Part shown: positions 26,090 through 35,508 of the stretch, piece after piece
Layout: each line of letters opens with the position of its first letter
Numbering within the stretch: position 1 is the first letter of the stretch
NCBI GenBank assembly: GCA_043804925.1
Contig: JAZDIP010000008.1
Span: forward strand, 32,565-96,564
DNA: 64,000 nucleotides
From: ChocPot-Mid sp043804925
Lineage (GTDB): Bacteria; Bacteroidota; Ignavibacteria; Kapaibacteriales; UBA2268
Direction: 5' to 3'
Program-made: the position numbers and the translations under genes
Notes under the pieces: model-generated
Seen by the model: only the letters and a program-made list of their open reading frames with translations
Told to the model about the DNA's origin: nothing
The model's database searches: none

Positions 26090-28339
26090 ATGGCTGACGA
26101 GAAAAAAATTGGTGTATATATATATTCAGGTGATGAAATCGGTGAAGCTGTTGATTGTAATCTATTGACTGAAAAAATCAAAGAAGACAGTAGTATAATT
26201 GTTTGTAAAGTAATGAAAAACCTTTGTACAAAGAAAGGTGCCGATGAAATTCGCAAAGATATTGCAGGAGAAGGATTGGATGCAATCGTCATTGGAGCAA
26301 GCTCTCCGAGATACCATTGCGATATTTTCGATTTTGAAAATATTATCATGGAAAGGGTGAATTTGCGTGAGGGAGTTGCATGGACACATGAACACAAAGA
26401 CCAGCATACATTTGACCTTGCTCTCGATTATATGAAAATGGGAATTGAAAAAGCAAAAATGGTTGGCATTCCCGAACCAATGATATTGGATATTAATGAG
26501 ACGGTTATGGTTGTTGGTGGCGGGGTAACGGGTATGAATTCAGCTATTGCCGCAGCCAAAGCGGGTTATTCGGTTGTACTGGCTGAGAAAGCTCCCGAGT
26601 TGGGTGGATTCTATCGAAAACTGTATAAGCTAACTCCACGTAAGGCACCCTATTATTCATTAGAACCAAACACATGTGAAGCATTGATTGCTGAGGTCGA
26701 GTCAATGCCAAAGATAAAAGTTTTTACAAATTGCATTATCGAAGAAACATCGGGTCAACCGGGAATGTTCGATGTTAAAGCAAAAGTAAATGGAGAAGAC
26801 ATAGGATTTCAGGTTGGTACTATTGTTCAGGCAACCGGATGGCAACCATATGATGCAAATAAACTCGGACATTTGGGTTATGGGAAATTCAAAAATGTTG
26901 TTACAAATATCGAGATAGAAGAATTAGCTAACAATGGCGGAATAAAAAGAAAATCCGATGGCGGAGATATTAAGAGTATAACATTTATTCAATGTGCTGG
27001 TTCGAGAGACCCGGAACATTTGCCATATTGCTCTAATGTCTGTTGCATGAGTTCGCTGAAACAGGCAATGTATGTCAGGGAGAAATATCCGAATGCTGCG
27101 GTATATATTATATACAAAGATGTCAGGACACCAGGTAACTACGAGAAATTTTACAAAAGAGTTCAAAACGAAGACAGCATTTTCCTGACTAAAGGTGAAA
27201 TTGTCAATATGTCAGAAAATGAAGACGGAACTATAACTCTCGATGTTGACAACACATTGCTTGACGAAAAGATTTCCATAAAAAGCGACATGGTTGTTTT
27301 GGCAACTGGATTAGTTCCATCTTCCGGTCCTGAAAGAGTGCAAGCAGCAGCCAAAGAGGAAGAAAAGAAAGAAGGAGATGTAGTAAAAGAAGAAGTTTCT
27401 GTTGCTAAGATTCTCGATATTCCGAAAGAACCGGTTCTGAATTTGAAATATATTCAGGGACCTGAATTACCAACTTTACACTATGGTTTTCCCGATTCTC
27501 ATTATATTTGTTTCCCTTATGAAACAAGAAGAACGGGAATTTATGCTGCAGGTGCCGTACGCGCTCCTATGGATATTGCAACAGCAAAAAATGACGCTTA
27601 TGGTGCGGCATTAAAAGCGATTCAATGTATTGAAAATATACGCAAAGGAACTGCTGTTCATCCTAGAAGCGGCGATAAAACATATCCCGATTTCTTTTTC
27701 CAAAGATGTACACAGTGCAAGCGTTGTACCGAAGAATGTCCATTTGGTGCTTTACAGGAGGATGTAAAAGGGACTCCCCAACCGAATCCAAACAGATGCA
27801 GAAGATGCGGTATTTGTATGGGTGCCTGTCCTGAAAGGATAATCAGTTTCAAGAATTATTCTGTGCAGATTATTTCCGGAATGATTAAATCAATTTATAT
27901 ACCGACTGAAGAGGAAGACGGAGTAGCTACTCCAAGGATAATTGCTTTCATGTGCGAAAACGATGCATATCCTTCACTTGATATAGTAGCAAGAAAAAGA
28001 ATTCAAATTTCTCCGTATTTCAGGATAATTCCTGTCAGATGTCTTGGTTCAGTCAGTACAAGCTGGATTGCAGATTCATTGTCGCAAGGATTTGACGGAG
28101 CTTTACTCATTGGGTGTAAATACGGTGAAGATTACCAATGTCACTTTATCAAAGGAAGTGAACTTGCAAATACAAGAATGGAAAATGTTCAGGAAAAACT
28201 GAAGCAATTGGTTCTCGAGCCGGAAAGAGTTGAACTGCACATGCTGTCGCTCGATGAATATGACAAGTTACCTGAAATAATGAACAAATTTGCGAAGACG
28301 ATAGAGGACATTGGACCGAATCCGTATAAGGAAATGTAG
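26090..28339 (+). CDS. qmoB: QmoB-like HdrA-family flavoprotein with ferredoxin and MvhD-like domains
   Basis: The 749-residue protein has an N-terminal region of about 140 residues, an FAD domain (VVGGGVTGMNSAIAAAKAGY at about 142; FIQCAGSRDPEH at about 298), two [4Fe-4S] motifs (CTQCKRCTEECPFG at about 541 and CRRCGICMGACPE at about 568) and a C-terminal MvhD-like part with CENDAYPS, RCLGS and GCKYGEDYQCH. This is the domain order of QmoB. A charged insert (EEEKKEGDVVKEE) at about 425 is not typical. It follows qmoA by one base. No QmoC or HdrBC gene follows; instead a 777-residue helical-repeat protein is next. Electron bifurcation or quinone-linked transfer in the cytoplasm is inferred from the family. 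Confidence 0.87.
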   Translation: MADEKKIGVYIYSGDEIGEAVDCNLLTEKIKEDSSIIVCKVMKNLCTKKGADEIRKDIAGEGLDAIVIGASSPRYHCDIFDFENIIMERVNLREGVAWTHEHKDQHTFDLALDYMKMGIEKAKMVGIPEPMILDINETVMVVGGGVTGMNSAIAAAKAGYSVVLAEKAPELGGFYRKLYKLTPRKAPYYSLEPNTCEALIAEVESMPKIKVFTNCIIEETSGQPGMFDVKAKVNGEDIGFQVGTIVQATGWQPYDANKLGHLGYGKFKNVVTNIEIEELANNGGIKRKSDGGDIKSITFIQCAGSRDPEHLPYCSNVCCMSSLKQAMYVREKYPNAAVYIIYKDVRTPGNYEKFYKRVQNEDSIFLTKGEIVNMSENEDGTITLDVDNTLLDEKISIKSDMVVLATGLVPSSGPERVQAAAKEEEKKEGDVVKEEVSVAKILDIPKEPVLNLKYIQGPELPTLHYGFPDSHYICFPYETRRTGIYAAGAVRAPMDIATAKNDAYGAALKAIQCIENIRKGTAVHPRSGDKTYPDFFFQRCTQCKRCTEECPFGALQEDVKGTPQPNPNRCRRCGICMGACPERIISFKNYSVQIISGMIKSIYIPTEEEDGVATPRIIAFMCENDAYPSLDIVARKRIQISPYFRIIPVRCLGSVSTSWIADSLSQGFDGALLIGCKYGEDYQCHFIKGSELANTRMENVQEKLKQLVLEPERVELHMLSLDEYDKLPEIMNKFAKTIEDIGPNPYKEM

Positions 28340-28552
28340 CTTCGCAATGTAAAATGTAAAATGAATTAGTTTTGTAAAACTCTGTGTGACTCTGTGAATT
28401 CTCAGTGGAACTCTGTGTAATTGAGTTTATTATATTGAAAATTTAGAATTAAATATTGAATGAAAATTGAAAATTGTAAAATTGAAAATTCCTTATAAAG
28501 GATAACCGATAACGAAAATAAATTATATTAAGAATATTATGGGAGTTAATTA
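28340..28552. repeat. Repeat-filled spacer between qmoB and the helical-repeat gene
   Basis: AATGTAA units (28346-28366), CTCTGTG-type ten- to eleven-base units (28379-28424) and GAAAATT/GTAAAATT units (28463-28490) fill most of the 213 bases. These are non-coding repeat types and include seven-base phasing in the first and last blocks. Confidence 0.65.
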
Positions 28553-30886
28553 ATGGCTACGAAAGCAGAACTTGAGACACGTGAAGCTGACTGTAAATCT
28601 GTTGAAGATTTTTGCAAATTGGCAATGGAAGCTTTGTCAGAGCCTAAAGATGAAGCGTATGCAAAAGAACTTTTAAGTTCAGCGGAGGGTGATTGCTCGA
28701 TGCCAAAAGATTATATTTGCGTTGCTGAAGTTTATGTAAAATTAGGCAACAAAGAATCTGCCGAAGAAATGTATGAAGAAGCGGAAGATTCTTGTTTCGA
28801 ACCAATGGAAACCGCTCAACTTGGTCATAGTATAGCTTTGTTTTTGGGAGATAAAGATAAAGCCAAAGAACTTTTAGAAAGTGCCGCTAATTCAGCCAAG
28901 AAAGTCAATGAAATTCTTGCAATTTCAAATTATGTGCAATCAGACTTAGGTGATGCTGAATTGGTAAAGCAACTTCTTGGAAAAGTCGAAGGACAGTTAA
29001 AAGAACTAAAAGATTATGTTGAGTTGGCAAAAACAATCATCAAAGAATCCGGCGATAAAGAAACTGCTAAAGCGTTCTTTTCAAAATTTGGAAAAAAAGT
29101 TGACAGTATAAGCGAAACTGTCGAGTACGCCAATGCTATTATTGAGTTATTCGATGATAAGGAATTGGCAAAATCTGCTCTCGAAGATGTAGAGGATGAT
29201 GCACAGTTTACAAAAGAATATGTTATGCTGGCAAAAGGTTATATGTCTTTGGGTGATACAGAAAAAACTAAAGAATTGCTCGAAAGCGGAAAAGAGTTTG
29301 CAATGACCGGCGAAGAAAATATTGATTTGGCTAATGGATATTGGAGCTTATTCAAGGATAAAACAGCTGCTGCTGAAGGTTATGAAAAGGGTTTGAACGA
29401 TATCAGCGATAAGGACAAACTCCTCGCGTTCGCAAAAACTATTGCTGTTGACATGGATAATACAGACCTTGCGAAAAAGTTTTATCAAAGGGCTGAAAGC
29501 AAAATGACAAGTGCAAAGGATTTGACTTCATTGGCTCAAGCCGCTGTTGATGTTCTTAATGACAAGGACTATGCAAGAGGTATTTACGAAAGAGCCGAGC
29601 AGAGCATGGAAACACCCCAGGATTTGATGCTGCTTGCGATAGATATAATCAAGAATCTTGATGACAAGCCCAAAGCAAAGGATGTTTATATAAAAGCTCA
29701 CAGCAAGATTGAAAAATTCCCGCTATACCTTGAGTTATTTGATGCTGTCATTTCTAATATTGACGATAAAGAATTAGGAAAAAGCATTCTCGAAACTGCA
29801 GAAAAAATAACTGTGACAACACTTGAATTATTACAATTGACAACAAAATCTTATGATGTTTTGCAGGACACAGACTATGCAGCAAAATTGTTGGCGATTG
29901 CCGAGGAAGTTGTAACGAACCTGAACGAGATGAAAGATGTAAACAAGACTGTGAAAGAAAAATTTTCTAATGATGCCGATTGGATTAAGCGGGTAGATGA
30001 AAAACTCGATAAAAGAGAAAAGAACCAGGATAAATATGATGCTTATCAAAAGAGGGAAACTTCTGCAAAGACTTTCAAAGATTTGAGATTGATTGTTGAC
30101 GACATGATGGCTGAACTTGACGATAAATACTACGCTCAGAAGCTGTTGAGAGCTGCTTTGGATAAACTGAACTCACAGCAATTCAATATTGACAATTACA
30201 GGAAGCTGGTACAGTCAATAGCTAAATATCTTATTGATAATAATTGGATAAAATCAATTTTAAATAATTTAATTGATAACAAAGCAAAATTCTTTTTCGA
30301 TTTCTGTGGACTTTGCCGGATAGCCATCGAGGAAACACCCGATAAGGATATGGGCAAAAAACTTGCTGTAAGTTATTTGAAAAACTTCGAAGGAAAAATT
30401 GATGCTAATCCCAATAAGACAGCATATAATTATACGGACCTTGCAAAAGCCGTGAATCATCTAACAGGGGATAGTAACTGGTCCGTAAATTTATTAGAAA
30501 AAGCTGCACAAACGGATGCTGATTACCTTGCATTTTCTTATATGGCATATCTTGCAAAAGTATTTCAGAATGAAGATTTATCCCGGACATATCTTGAACG
30601 AGGAACTGAGAAGCTTGAAACAGCAATCCAATACCATAAATTTGCAGAGAGATTAAAAGCATTGAATTTCAGTAATGATGAAATTAAAAAGCTTTATGCT
30701 TGCGGAAGCAAACTGAGTAATGCAAATGAAAAATTACTTTGGGCTGAAGGAATTGTTGATTTATTAGACGATAAAGACTGGGCAGTAAAAGCTTACAAAG
30801 AAATTGCCTCTAACTTCAAAGCAGCAAACGACAAAGAAATATTTGAGGTCAGCAGGAAGATAAGATTAGAAGGGAAATTCTGTTAA
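28553..30886 (+). CDS. Large cytoplasmic helical-repeat (TPR/SEL1-like) protein of unknown function
   Basis: This 777-residue protein is made of about 20 related helix-pair units of about 34-37 residues. A typical unit reads DDKELAKSALEDVEDDAQF followed by KEYVMLAKGYMSLGD; the common pattern is D-K-x-x-A-K-x-x-L-x-x-A-E, a short turn, then a second helix with x-L-A and ending in L-x-D. There is no signal peptide or membrane helix. Acidic and lysine-rich composition suggests a soluble scaffold. The first 70 residues contain several cysteines (DCKSVEDFC, GDCSM, YICVA, DSCFE). It is 213 bases after qmoB on the same strand and ends at a terminator, so it is probably part of the qmo unit, in the place where qmoC would be expected. 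I do not recognise a named family. Confidence 0.85.
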   Translation: MATKAELETREADCKSVEDFCKLAMEALSEPKDEAYAKELLSSAEGDCSMPKDYICVAEVYVKLGNKESAEEMYEEAEDSCFEPMETAQLGHSIALFLGDKDKAKELLESAANSAKKVNEILAISNYVQSDLGDAELVKQLLGKVEGQLKELKDYVELAKTIIKESGDKETAKAFFSKFGKKVDSISETVEYANAIIELFDDKELAKSALEDVEDDAQFTKEYVMLAKGYMSLGDTEKTKELLESGKEFAMTGEENIDLANGYWSLFKDKTAAAEGYEKGLNDISDKDKLLAFAKTIAVDMDNTDLAKKFYQRAESKMTSAKDLTSLAQAAVDVLNDKDYARGIYERAEQSMETPQDLMLLAIDIIKNLDDKPKAKDVYIKAHSKIEKFPLYLELFDAVISNIDDKELGKSILETAEKITVTTLELLQLTTKSYDVLQDTDYAAKLLAIAEEVVTNLNEMKDVNKTVKEKFSNDADWIKRVDEKLDKREKNQDKYDAYQKRETSAKTFKDLRLIVDDMMAELDDKYYAQKLLRAALDKLNSQQFNIDNYRKLVQSIAKYLIDNNWIKSILNNLIDNKAKFFFDFCGLCRIAIEETPDKDMGKKLAVSYLKNFEGKIDANPNKTAYNYTDLAKAVNHLTGDSNWSVNLLEKAAQTDADYLAFSYMAYLAKVFQNEDLSRTYLERGTEKLETAIQYHKFAERLKALNFSNDEIKKLYACGSKLSNANEKLLWAEGIVDLLDDKDWAVKAYKEIASNFKAANDKEIFEVSRKIRLEGKFC

Positions 30887-30906
30887 TATGAAATAAGCTA
30901 TTAAAA

Positions 30907-30947
30907 AAATCAACCTGCAGGTTAATCTTCAGGTTGATTTTTATTTT
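30907..30947 (+). terminator. Rho-independent terminator after the qmo unit
   Basis: AAATCAACCTG (30907-30917) pairs perfectly with CAGGTTGATTT (30930-30940) and is followed by TTATTTTTTG. It starts 21 bases after the stop of the helical-repeat gene. Confidence 0.9.
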
Positions 30948-31413
30948 TTGTATCCTTCAACAATCTCAGGATGACTGCTTTAGAACATAGAAAAAATAAT
31001 ATAGAACATAGACTATATCAAATAATTAATTCCTAATTTATGATTAGTTTTTGATGACTATTTTTCGAAAAGCTATTTATAACTTTATTTTTTCAAATAT
31101 TATTTTGGTTTTTCGCTAAAAGAAGTGGGCAATTATAGTCTAATTTTCCAGTAATAATAAAATCCAATTAGAAAAGTATTTTTTTATCAATCTTCAATTT
31201 CATTTTTTCAATTAAGATTACTTCATCCCAATAAATCGGGGATACACAACGACAGATAATTTGAGTGTTTGTGTCCAAGAGCACAGTTTTTGAACAGAAA
31301 AAAAACAATAGTTCATTAACAGGAAAAAAGACAACAGGTCATTGCGAGGAACGCAGTGACGAAGAAATCTATTCTATTTTACCCACTAGAAATAATCAAG
31401 AAACAGTTTTTTT
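30948..31413. repeat. Gene-free spacer with dispersed repeats
   Basis: At 30950-30976 lies a degenerate copy of a dispersed repeat (TCCTTCAACAATCTCAGGAT), better seen at 35879-35899. Seven-base units AGAACAT, AGAAAAA, ATAATAT, AGAACAT, AGACTAT occupy 30982-31016. At 31338-31370 the sequence CATTGCGAGGAACGCAGTGA continues into CGAAGAAATC, a repeat type common in environmental genomes. No gene was recognised. Confidence 0.6.
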
Positions 31414-33216
31414 CTAAGAATTAATGTCTTCCAGTTTTTTTCTTTCCGATTCGGAAAGCATATCACCCAAAGAAAAAGTACTTTCATTAGATGTTTTTGG
31501 CTTACTTTGCTGCCTTTTTTCCTGGGCAGGTTTTGGCTCTGGTTCCTTTAAAACCTCTTTCGGCATTAATATCAAGGATTGGTTTTCAGGATTTAAGTCG
31601 GCAACGGTAACAATAAGTTTATCACCTGATTTGAAAGGAATTCTGTTGCCTTTCATAAACATCTTCATCTTGCTTCTCGGCATAAATCCGTCAATATCCT
31701 TCATTAGACTTATAACCGCCCCCTGTGGAATAATTTGCAATACAGTTCCTTCATGCTCGGAACCGACTTTAAGTTTCTCGATAAGTTCGGGCCAGGGATT
31801 CGGGAAAATTCTTTTATAGCTCAAAGTAGCGTTTTCTTTTTGTTCCGAAATAGTAATAATTTCTACTTCAACGGTCTGTCCGATATCAAACAAGTCAACA
31901 GCACGCAGACCTCTTTTAGTCCAGGAAAGTTCGTTATTGCGCAACAATCCGTCAATTCCAGGTTTCAATTCGAGGTAGGCACCGAATTCGGTCAATCTCT
32001 TAACGATACCGCTAACTTTCATTCCTGCTTGAAATTCTTGTTCAATTCCTTTCCAGACAGATTCTTCGAACTCTTTACTGCTTAATCCGATTTTTCTTCT
32101 GTCTTTGAAAATTTCTATAATTCTTGCTTTAATTTCCTGTCCCTTTTTGAAACGGTCTTTAGGATTGACAACATGTGTTTTAGAAAGCTGTGAAACATGA
32201 ATGAGACCTTCCAAACCGTCAAAATCAACAAATACACCAAATGGTACAATTGACGAAACCTTACCTTCTACGACATCGCCGACCTGAATTTTTTCCCACA
32301 TCTCTTTTACAAGTAGTTTTTTCCTGCTTACTATAACGGCTTTTCTTCCTTGGTCGAATTCTTGAAATTCGTGGACGAATACATCTATTTTTTGTCCGAC
32401 AAAACTTTGAATATATTCTTCGGAAGGATTCTTCTTTAAAATCAAATGTGAAGTCGGAAGAAACAAAGGGATATCTTTGTAATGCACACGCAAACCTCCG
32501 CGGATACGTGCTTTTACTTCGACTTCGACTGTTTCCCTTTTTCCTATTTTACTTTTCAATTCGGAAAAGATTAAGTCAAAATATTTTTGTCTCGCACTGC
32601 GAATAGCTTCTTTTTCGGATTCTTTTTTCTCTTCTTCATCATTTGTTAAATCAGTTACTTCAGTTTGGGCAATTGCCGGTTCTTCCGTAATTGCCGGTTC
32701 GGTTTCCTCATCTTCTATTTTATTATCATTGGTTTGACTTGTTTCAACGTCAGCGGGTTCCGGTATGGCACTTTCATCTGTAACCGAAGAAGAAACTTCC
32801 GGCATTTCTTCCGCTTGTTCGTGAGAAACTGCAGGTTCTTTTTCTGTAGTTATTTCTTCCGGAATTTCTATTTTTTGCTCTTTACTTATTTCTGTTCGTT
32901 CATCCGGCTTTTTTTCAATTTCAGATTCATCAAGAAAGCTAAAAACCGGTTTGGCAGATTCCATCTCCACGGTTGATTGCACAGGTTCGGTAATTTGTAC
33001 CTGTTCCTGAGAACCTGATTTTTCAGTTACATCAATTTCTTCAGTTGATTCGTTGGAATCATTTTCTTCAACCTCTAGGCTCTCCAAATTACTTTGCAAA
33101 TCATCTTCATTCGGAAGAACTTGAGATTCGTTTAGTAAAGCGTCCTGACTGTCATTTTTTTCAATCACTGATTCGGAAGCAATATCCAAATCTTTTTGTG
33201 TTACATCGTTATCCAT
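31414..33216 (-). CDS. rpsA: Ribosomal protein S1-like RNA-binding protein with long acidic N-terminus
   Basis: The 600-residue protein has an acidic, Glu/Ser/Val-rich low-complexity N-terminus (residues 1-205) followed by four S1/OB-fold domains: about 215-300 (VEVKARIRGGLRVHYK), 305-380 (GDVVEGKVSSIVPFGVFVDF, GLEGLIHVSQLS), 390-475 (GIVKRLTEFGAYLEL) and 480-560 (GTVLQIIPQGAVISL). In domain 2 the S1 consensus is clearest. This is probably the genome's S1 protein, which helps mRNA bind the 30S subunit; S1 of Bacteroidota often has four to six repeats. The acidic extension is unusual. A purine-rich AAGGTAGGTG lies before the start and a strong hairpin in the leader. Confidence 0.85.
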   Translation of the reverse strand: MDNDVTQKDLDIASESVIEKNDSQDALLNESQVLPNEDDLQSNLESLEVEENDSNESTEEIDVTEKSGSQEQVQITEPVQSTVEMESAKPVFSFLDESEIEKKPDERTEISKEQKIEIPEEITTEKEPAVSHEQAEEMPEVSSSVTDESAIPEPADVETSQTNDNKIEDEETEPAITEEPAIAQTEVTDLTNDEEEKKESEKEAIRSARQKYFDLIFSELKSKIGKRETVEVEVKARIRGGLRVHYKDIPLFLPTSHLILKKNPSEEYIQSFVGQKIDVFVHEFQEFDQGRKAVIVSRKKLLVKEMWEKIQVGDVVEGKVSSIVPFGVFVDFDGLEGLIHVSQLSKTHVVNPKDRFKKGQEIKARIIEIFKDRRKIGLSSKEFEESVWKGIEQEFQAGMKVSGIVKRLTEFGAYLELKPGIDGLLRNNELSWTKRGLRAVDLFDIGQTVEVEIITISEQKENATLSYKRIFPNPWPELIEKLKVGSEHEGTVLQIIPQGAVISLMKDIDGFMPRSKMKMFMKGNRIPFKSGDKLIVTVADLNPENQSLILMPKEVLKEPEPKPAQEKRQQSKPKTSNESTFSLGDMLSESERKKLEDINS

Positions 33217-33240
33217 ATCACACCTACCTTAATTTTGAAC

Positions 33241-33276
33241 ACCTTTCCGGGATTCTGAATCGGAAACCGGAAAGGT
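33241..33276 (-). promoter_or_regulatory. Hairpin in the leader of the S1-like gene
   Basis: ACCTTTCCGG (33241-33250) and CCGGAAAGGT (33267-33276) form a perfect ten-base stem around a 16-base loop, 25 bases upstream of the S1-like start codon. No U-tract follows in the direction of the gene, so it is not a terminator for that transcript. Autoregulation of S1 through its leader is known in E. coli; the same role here is inference. Confidence 0.55.
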
Positions 33277-33447
33277 ATGGTTAATACAACATACTCGTTT
33301 TCGAATATTTTATTTAAAAGCAAAAATGTATTTGCATAGATTACTAAAATAGTAAATATTTTTTAATTAATATAATTCTTAAGAAAAGTTGAGATATGAA
33401 TGTCTGTAAGAACTATCAACCGAAAGACAGAAGAACAAAAGAACTTT

Positions 33448-33489
33448 CGACTATTGACTAACGACTATTGACTAACGACAAAAGTCAAT
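33448..33489 (+). repeat. Seven-base tandem array
   Basis: CGACTAT, TGACTAA, CGACTAT, TGACTAA, CGACAAA, AGTCAAT follow in strict seven-base phase; CGACTAT-TGACTAA also forms a perfect 14-base unit repeated twice. It fills part of the 346-base spacer between the S1-like gene and asnS. Confidence 0.8.
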
Positions 33490-33506
33490 AATATCACCAA
33501 TTTTTG

Positions 33507-33514
33507 TAAATTTG
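33507..33514 (+). promoter_or_regulatory. Candidate -7 box of asnS
   Basis: TAAATTTG matches the TANNTTTG consensus and lies 48 bases before the asnS start. No TTTG is seen 19 bases upstream, so the assignment is tentative. Confidence 0.35.
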
Positions 33515-33562
33515 TATTTTGGAATAAGTTAATTTATTTTTTTAAGTTTAAAAGGAAATCAG

Positions 33563-34915
33563 ATGCTGTCGAGATATAAAAGTTATCAAACAATAGAAAA
33601 TTTATCGCAGGTTGTCGGGGAAGAAGTTACTCTAAGGGGCTGGGTATATAATATTCGCAGTAAAGGCAAATTGCATTTTATAATTTTAAGAGACGGTACG
33701 GGAATTTGCCAGTGTGTTGTTTTTAAAGATAATGTTAACGAAAATGTTTTTGAATCGGCAAAATCATTAACACAGGAATCATCAATATTGATTTCAGGGC
33801 TCGTTAAAAAAGATGAGCGTTCTTCGGGAGGTTTTGAAATTGACGTGAAAGATATTAATATAATTCAAATTACACAAGACTACCCGATTACACCTAAAGA
33901 GCATGGAGATGCTTTTTTGATTGAGCACAGGCATTTGTGGCTTCGTTCTTCCAAACAGCATGCTATAATGCGGGTGCGTGCCGCTGTTATCAAAGCAATT
34001 CGGGATTTCTTCGATGGCAATGGATTCAAATTAATGGATTCACCTTTACTGACACCAAACGCTTGCGAAGGTACTTCTACTTTATTTGAAACTGATTATT
34101 TTGATTTTGGAAAAGCATACTTATCACAGTCGGGGCAACTTTATGCAGAAGCGTCAGCACTTGCTTTAGGCAAGGTTTACACATTTGGTCCTACTTTCAG
34201 GGCTGAACGCTCCAAAACAAGAAAACATCTTACAGAATTTTGGATGGTTGAACCGGAGATGGCATTTTTCGATATTAATGACGACATGGATTTGGCTGAA
34301 GATTTGGTTGAGTTTATTGTGCATTATGTTCTAAAAACATGCCCGAAAGAGTTAGTAACTCTCGAAAGAGATACAAGGCATCTTGAAATTATCAAAAGAC
34401 CTTTTTACCGGATAAGCTATACCGAAGCTGTTGATTGGTTAATAACAAACAAAATTCCTTTAAAGAAAAATATTGAAGGCCAGGAAGTTGATATTCATCC
34501 TTTTCCTTGGGGCGAAGATTTCGGAACGGTTCAGGAAGAAGCACTAATGGAACAATTCGACAAACCCTGTATTATTCACAGATACCCGACCGAAGCCAAA
34601 GCTTTTTATATGAAGCAAGACCCGGAAAACAAAAAAGTTGTTCTTGCTATGGATATGTTGGGGCCTGAAAAAGCAGGCGAAATAATTGGCGGAGCACAGC
34701 GTGAAGACGATTACGATTTGCTTTTGGAAAGAATCATACATCACCAACTCCCGGTCGAAGAATTTCAATGGTATTTGGATTTGAGAAAATATGGTTCAGT
34801 GCCTCACAGCGGTTTTGGCTTGGGAGTAGAGCGCGTTGTCAAGTGGATTACAGGTGCTAAGCATATTAGGGAAGTTATTCCATTTCCAAGAATGATATAC
34901 AGAATTACTCCCTAA
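33563..34915 (+). CDS. asnS: Asparaginyl-tRNA synthetase
   Basis: The 450-residue class II synthetase has an N-terminal OB-fold anticodon domain (VTLRGWVYNIRSKGKLHF at about residues 22-40) and the catalytic motifs: motif 2 FRAERSKTRKHLTEFWMVEPE (about 212-232, given here as FRAERSKT and TEFWMVEPE) and motif 3 GFGLGVERVVKWI (about 417-430). GGAQREDDYDLL is typical of AsnRS rather than AspRS. It charges tRNA-Asn in the cytoplasm. It stands alone with a candidate promoter, followed 62 bases later by a B12-binding mutase subunit. Confidence 0.96.
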   Translation: MLSRYKSYQTIENLSQVVGEEVTLRGWVYNIRSKGKLHFIILRDGTGICQCVVFKDNVNENVFESAKSLTQESSILISGLVKKDERSSGGFEIDVKDINIIQITQDYPITPKEHGDAFLIEHRHLWLRSSKQHAIMRVRAAVIKAIRDFFDGNGFKLMDSPLLTPNACEGTSTLFETDYFDFGKAYLSQSGQLYAEASALALGKVYTFGPTFRAERSKTRKHLTEFWMVEPEMAFFDINDDMDLAEDLVEFIVHYVLKTCPKELVTLERDTRHLEIIKRPFYRISYTEAVDWLITNKIPLKKNIEGQEVDIHPFPWGEDFGTVQEEALMEQFDKPCIIHRYPTEAKAFYMKQDPENKKVVLAMDMLGPEKAGEIIGGAQREDDYDLLLERIIHHQLPVEEFQWYLDLRKYGSVPHSGFGLGVERVVKWITGAKHIREVIPFPRMIYRITP

Positions 34916-34977
34916 ATAAATGGATAATGTATAGTTGACATCTGACAGATTATGACCTGTCCTTAGGAGAAATATCT

Positions 34978-35508
34978 ATGGCATTGGAAGAAGTTTACGG
35001 AAGGCACAAGGCGGTCATTAGCTCGATTTCAGGTGTTTACAGTTCGGAATTTTCCGGCATGAATGAAATCGAAGAAGTGCGGAAAATGACAGACGAATTT
35101 GCCGAAAAGGAAGGCAGGCGTCCGCGTATTCTCGTAGCAAAGATGGGACAGGACGGACACGACCGCGGAGCAAAAGTAATCTCTACAGCATTTGCCGATT
35201 TGGGATTTGATGTTGACATTGGACCACTTTTCCAGACGCCTGAAGAAACAGCACAACAGGCAGTCGAAAATGATGTACATATCGTTGGAGTAAGCTCTCT
35301 TGCGGCAGGACACAAAACGCTCATACCCGAACTTGCTAAGGAACTGAAAAAGCTCGGCAGGGAAGATATTATGATAGTCGTTGATGGTGTAATTCCTCCG
35401 CAGGACTACCAGTTCCTATATGACAACGGCACATCATTTATTTTCGGTCCGGGAACTGTTATTCCGCTCGCGGCGAAGAAGGTGCTGGAGATGATGATGA
35501 GAACTTAG
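34978..35508 (+). CDS. Cobalamin-binding subunit of a methylmalonyl-CoA-type mutase (stand-alone)
   Basis: The 176-residue protein contains one B12-binding domain. The DxHxxG motif is seen in KMGQDGHDRGAKVI (about residues 57-70), followed by GPLFQTPEET and VGVSSLAAGH (about 103). It lacks the TIM-barrel mutase domain, so it must pair with a separate large subunit encoded elsewhere, as in archaeal-type methylmalonyl-CoA or isobutyryl-CoA mutases. The first 45 residues are not part of the domain. It may be cotranscribed with asnS (62-base gap), without functional connection. Confidence 0.9.
   Translation: MALEEVYGRHKAVISSISGVYSSEFSGMNEIEEVRKMTDEFAEKEGRRPRILVAKMGQDGHDRGAKVISTAFADLGFDVDIGPLFQTPEETAQQAVENDVHIVGVSSLAAGHKTLIPELAKELKKLGREDIMIVVDGVIPPQDYQFLYDNGTSFIFGPGTVIPLAAKKVLEMMMRT

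Noticed and set aside
33241..33276. Terminator between the S1-like gene and asnS
   Set aside because: The stem is perfect but no T-tract follows on either strand, and it lies upstream of both genes.
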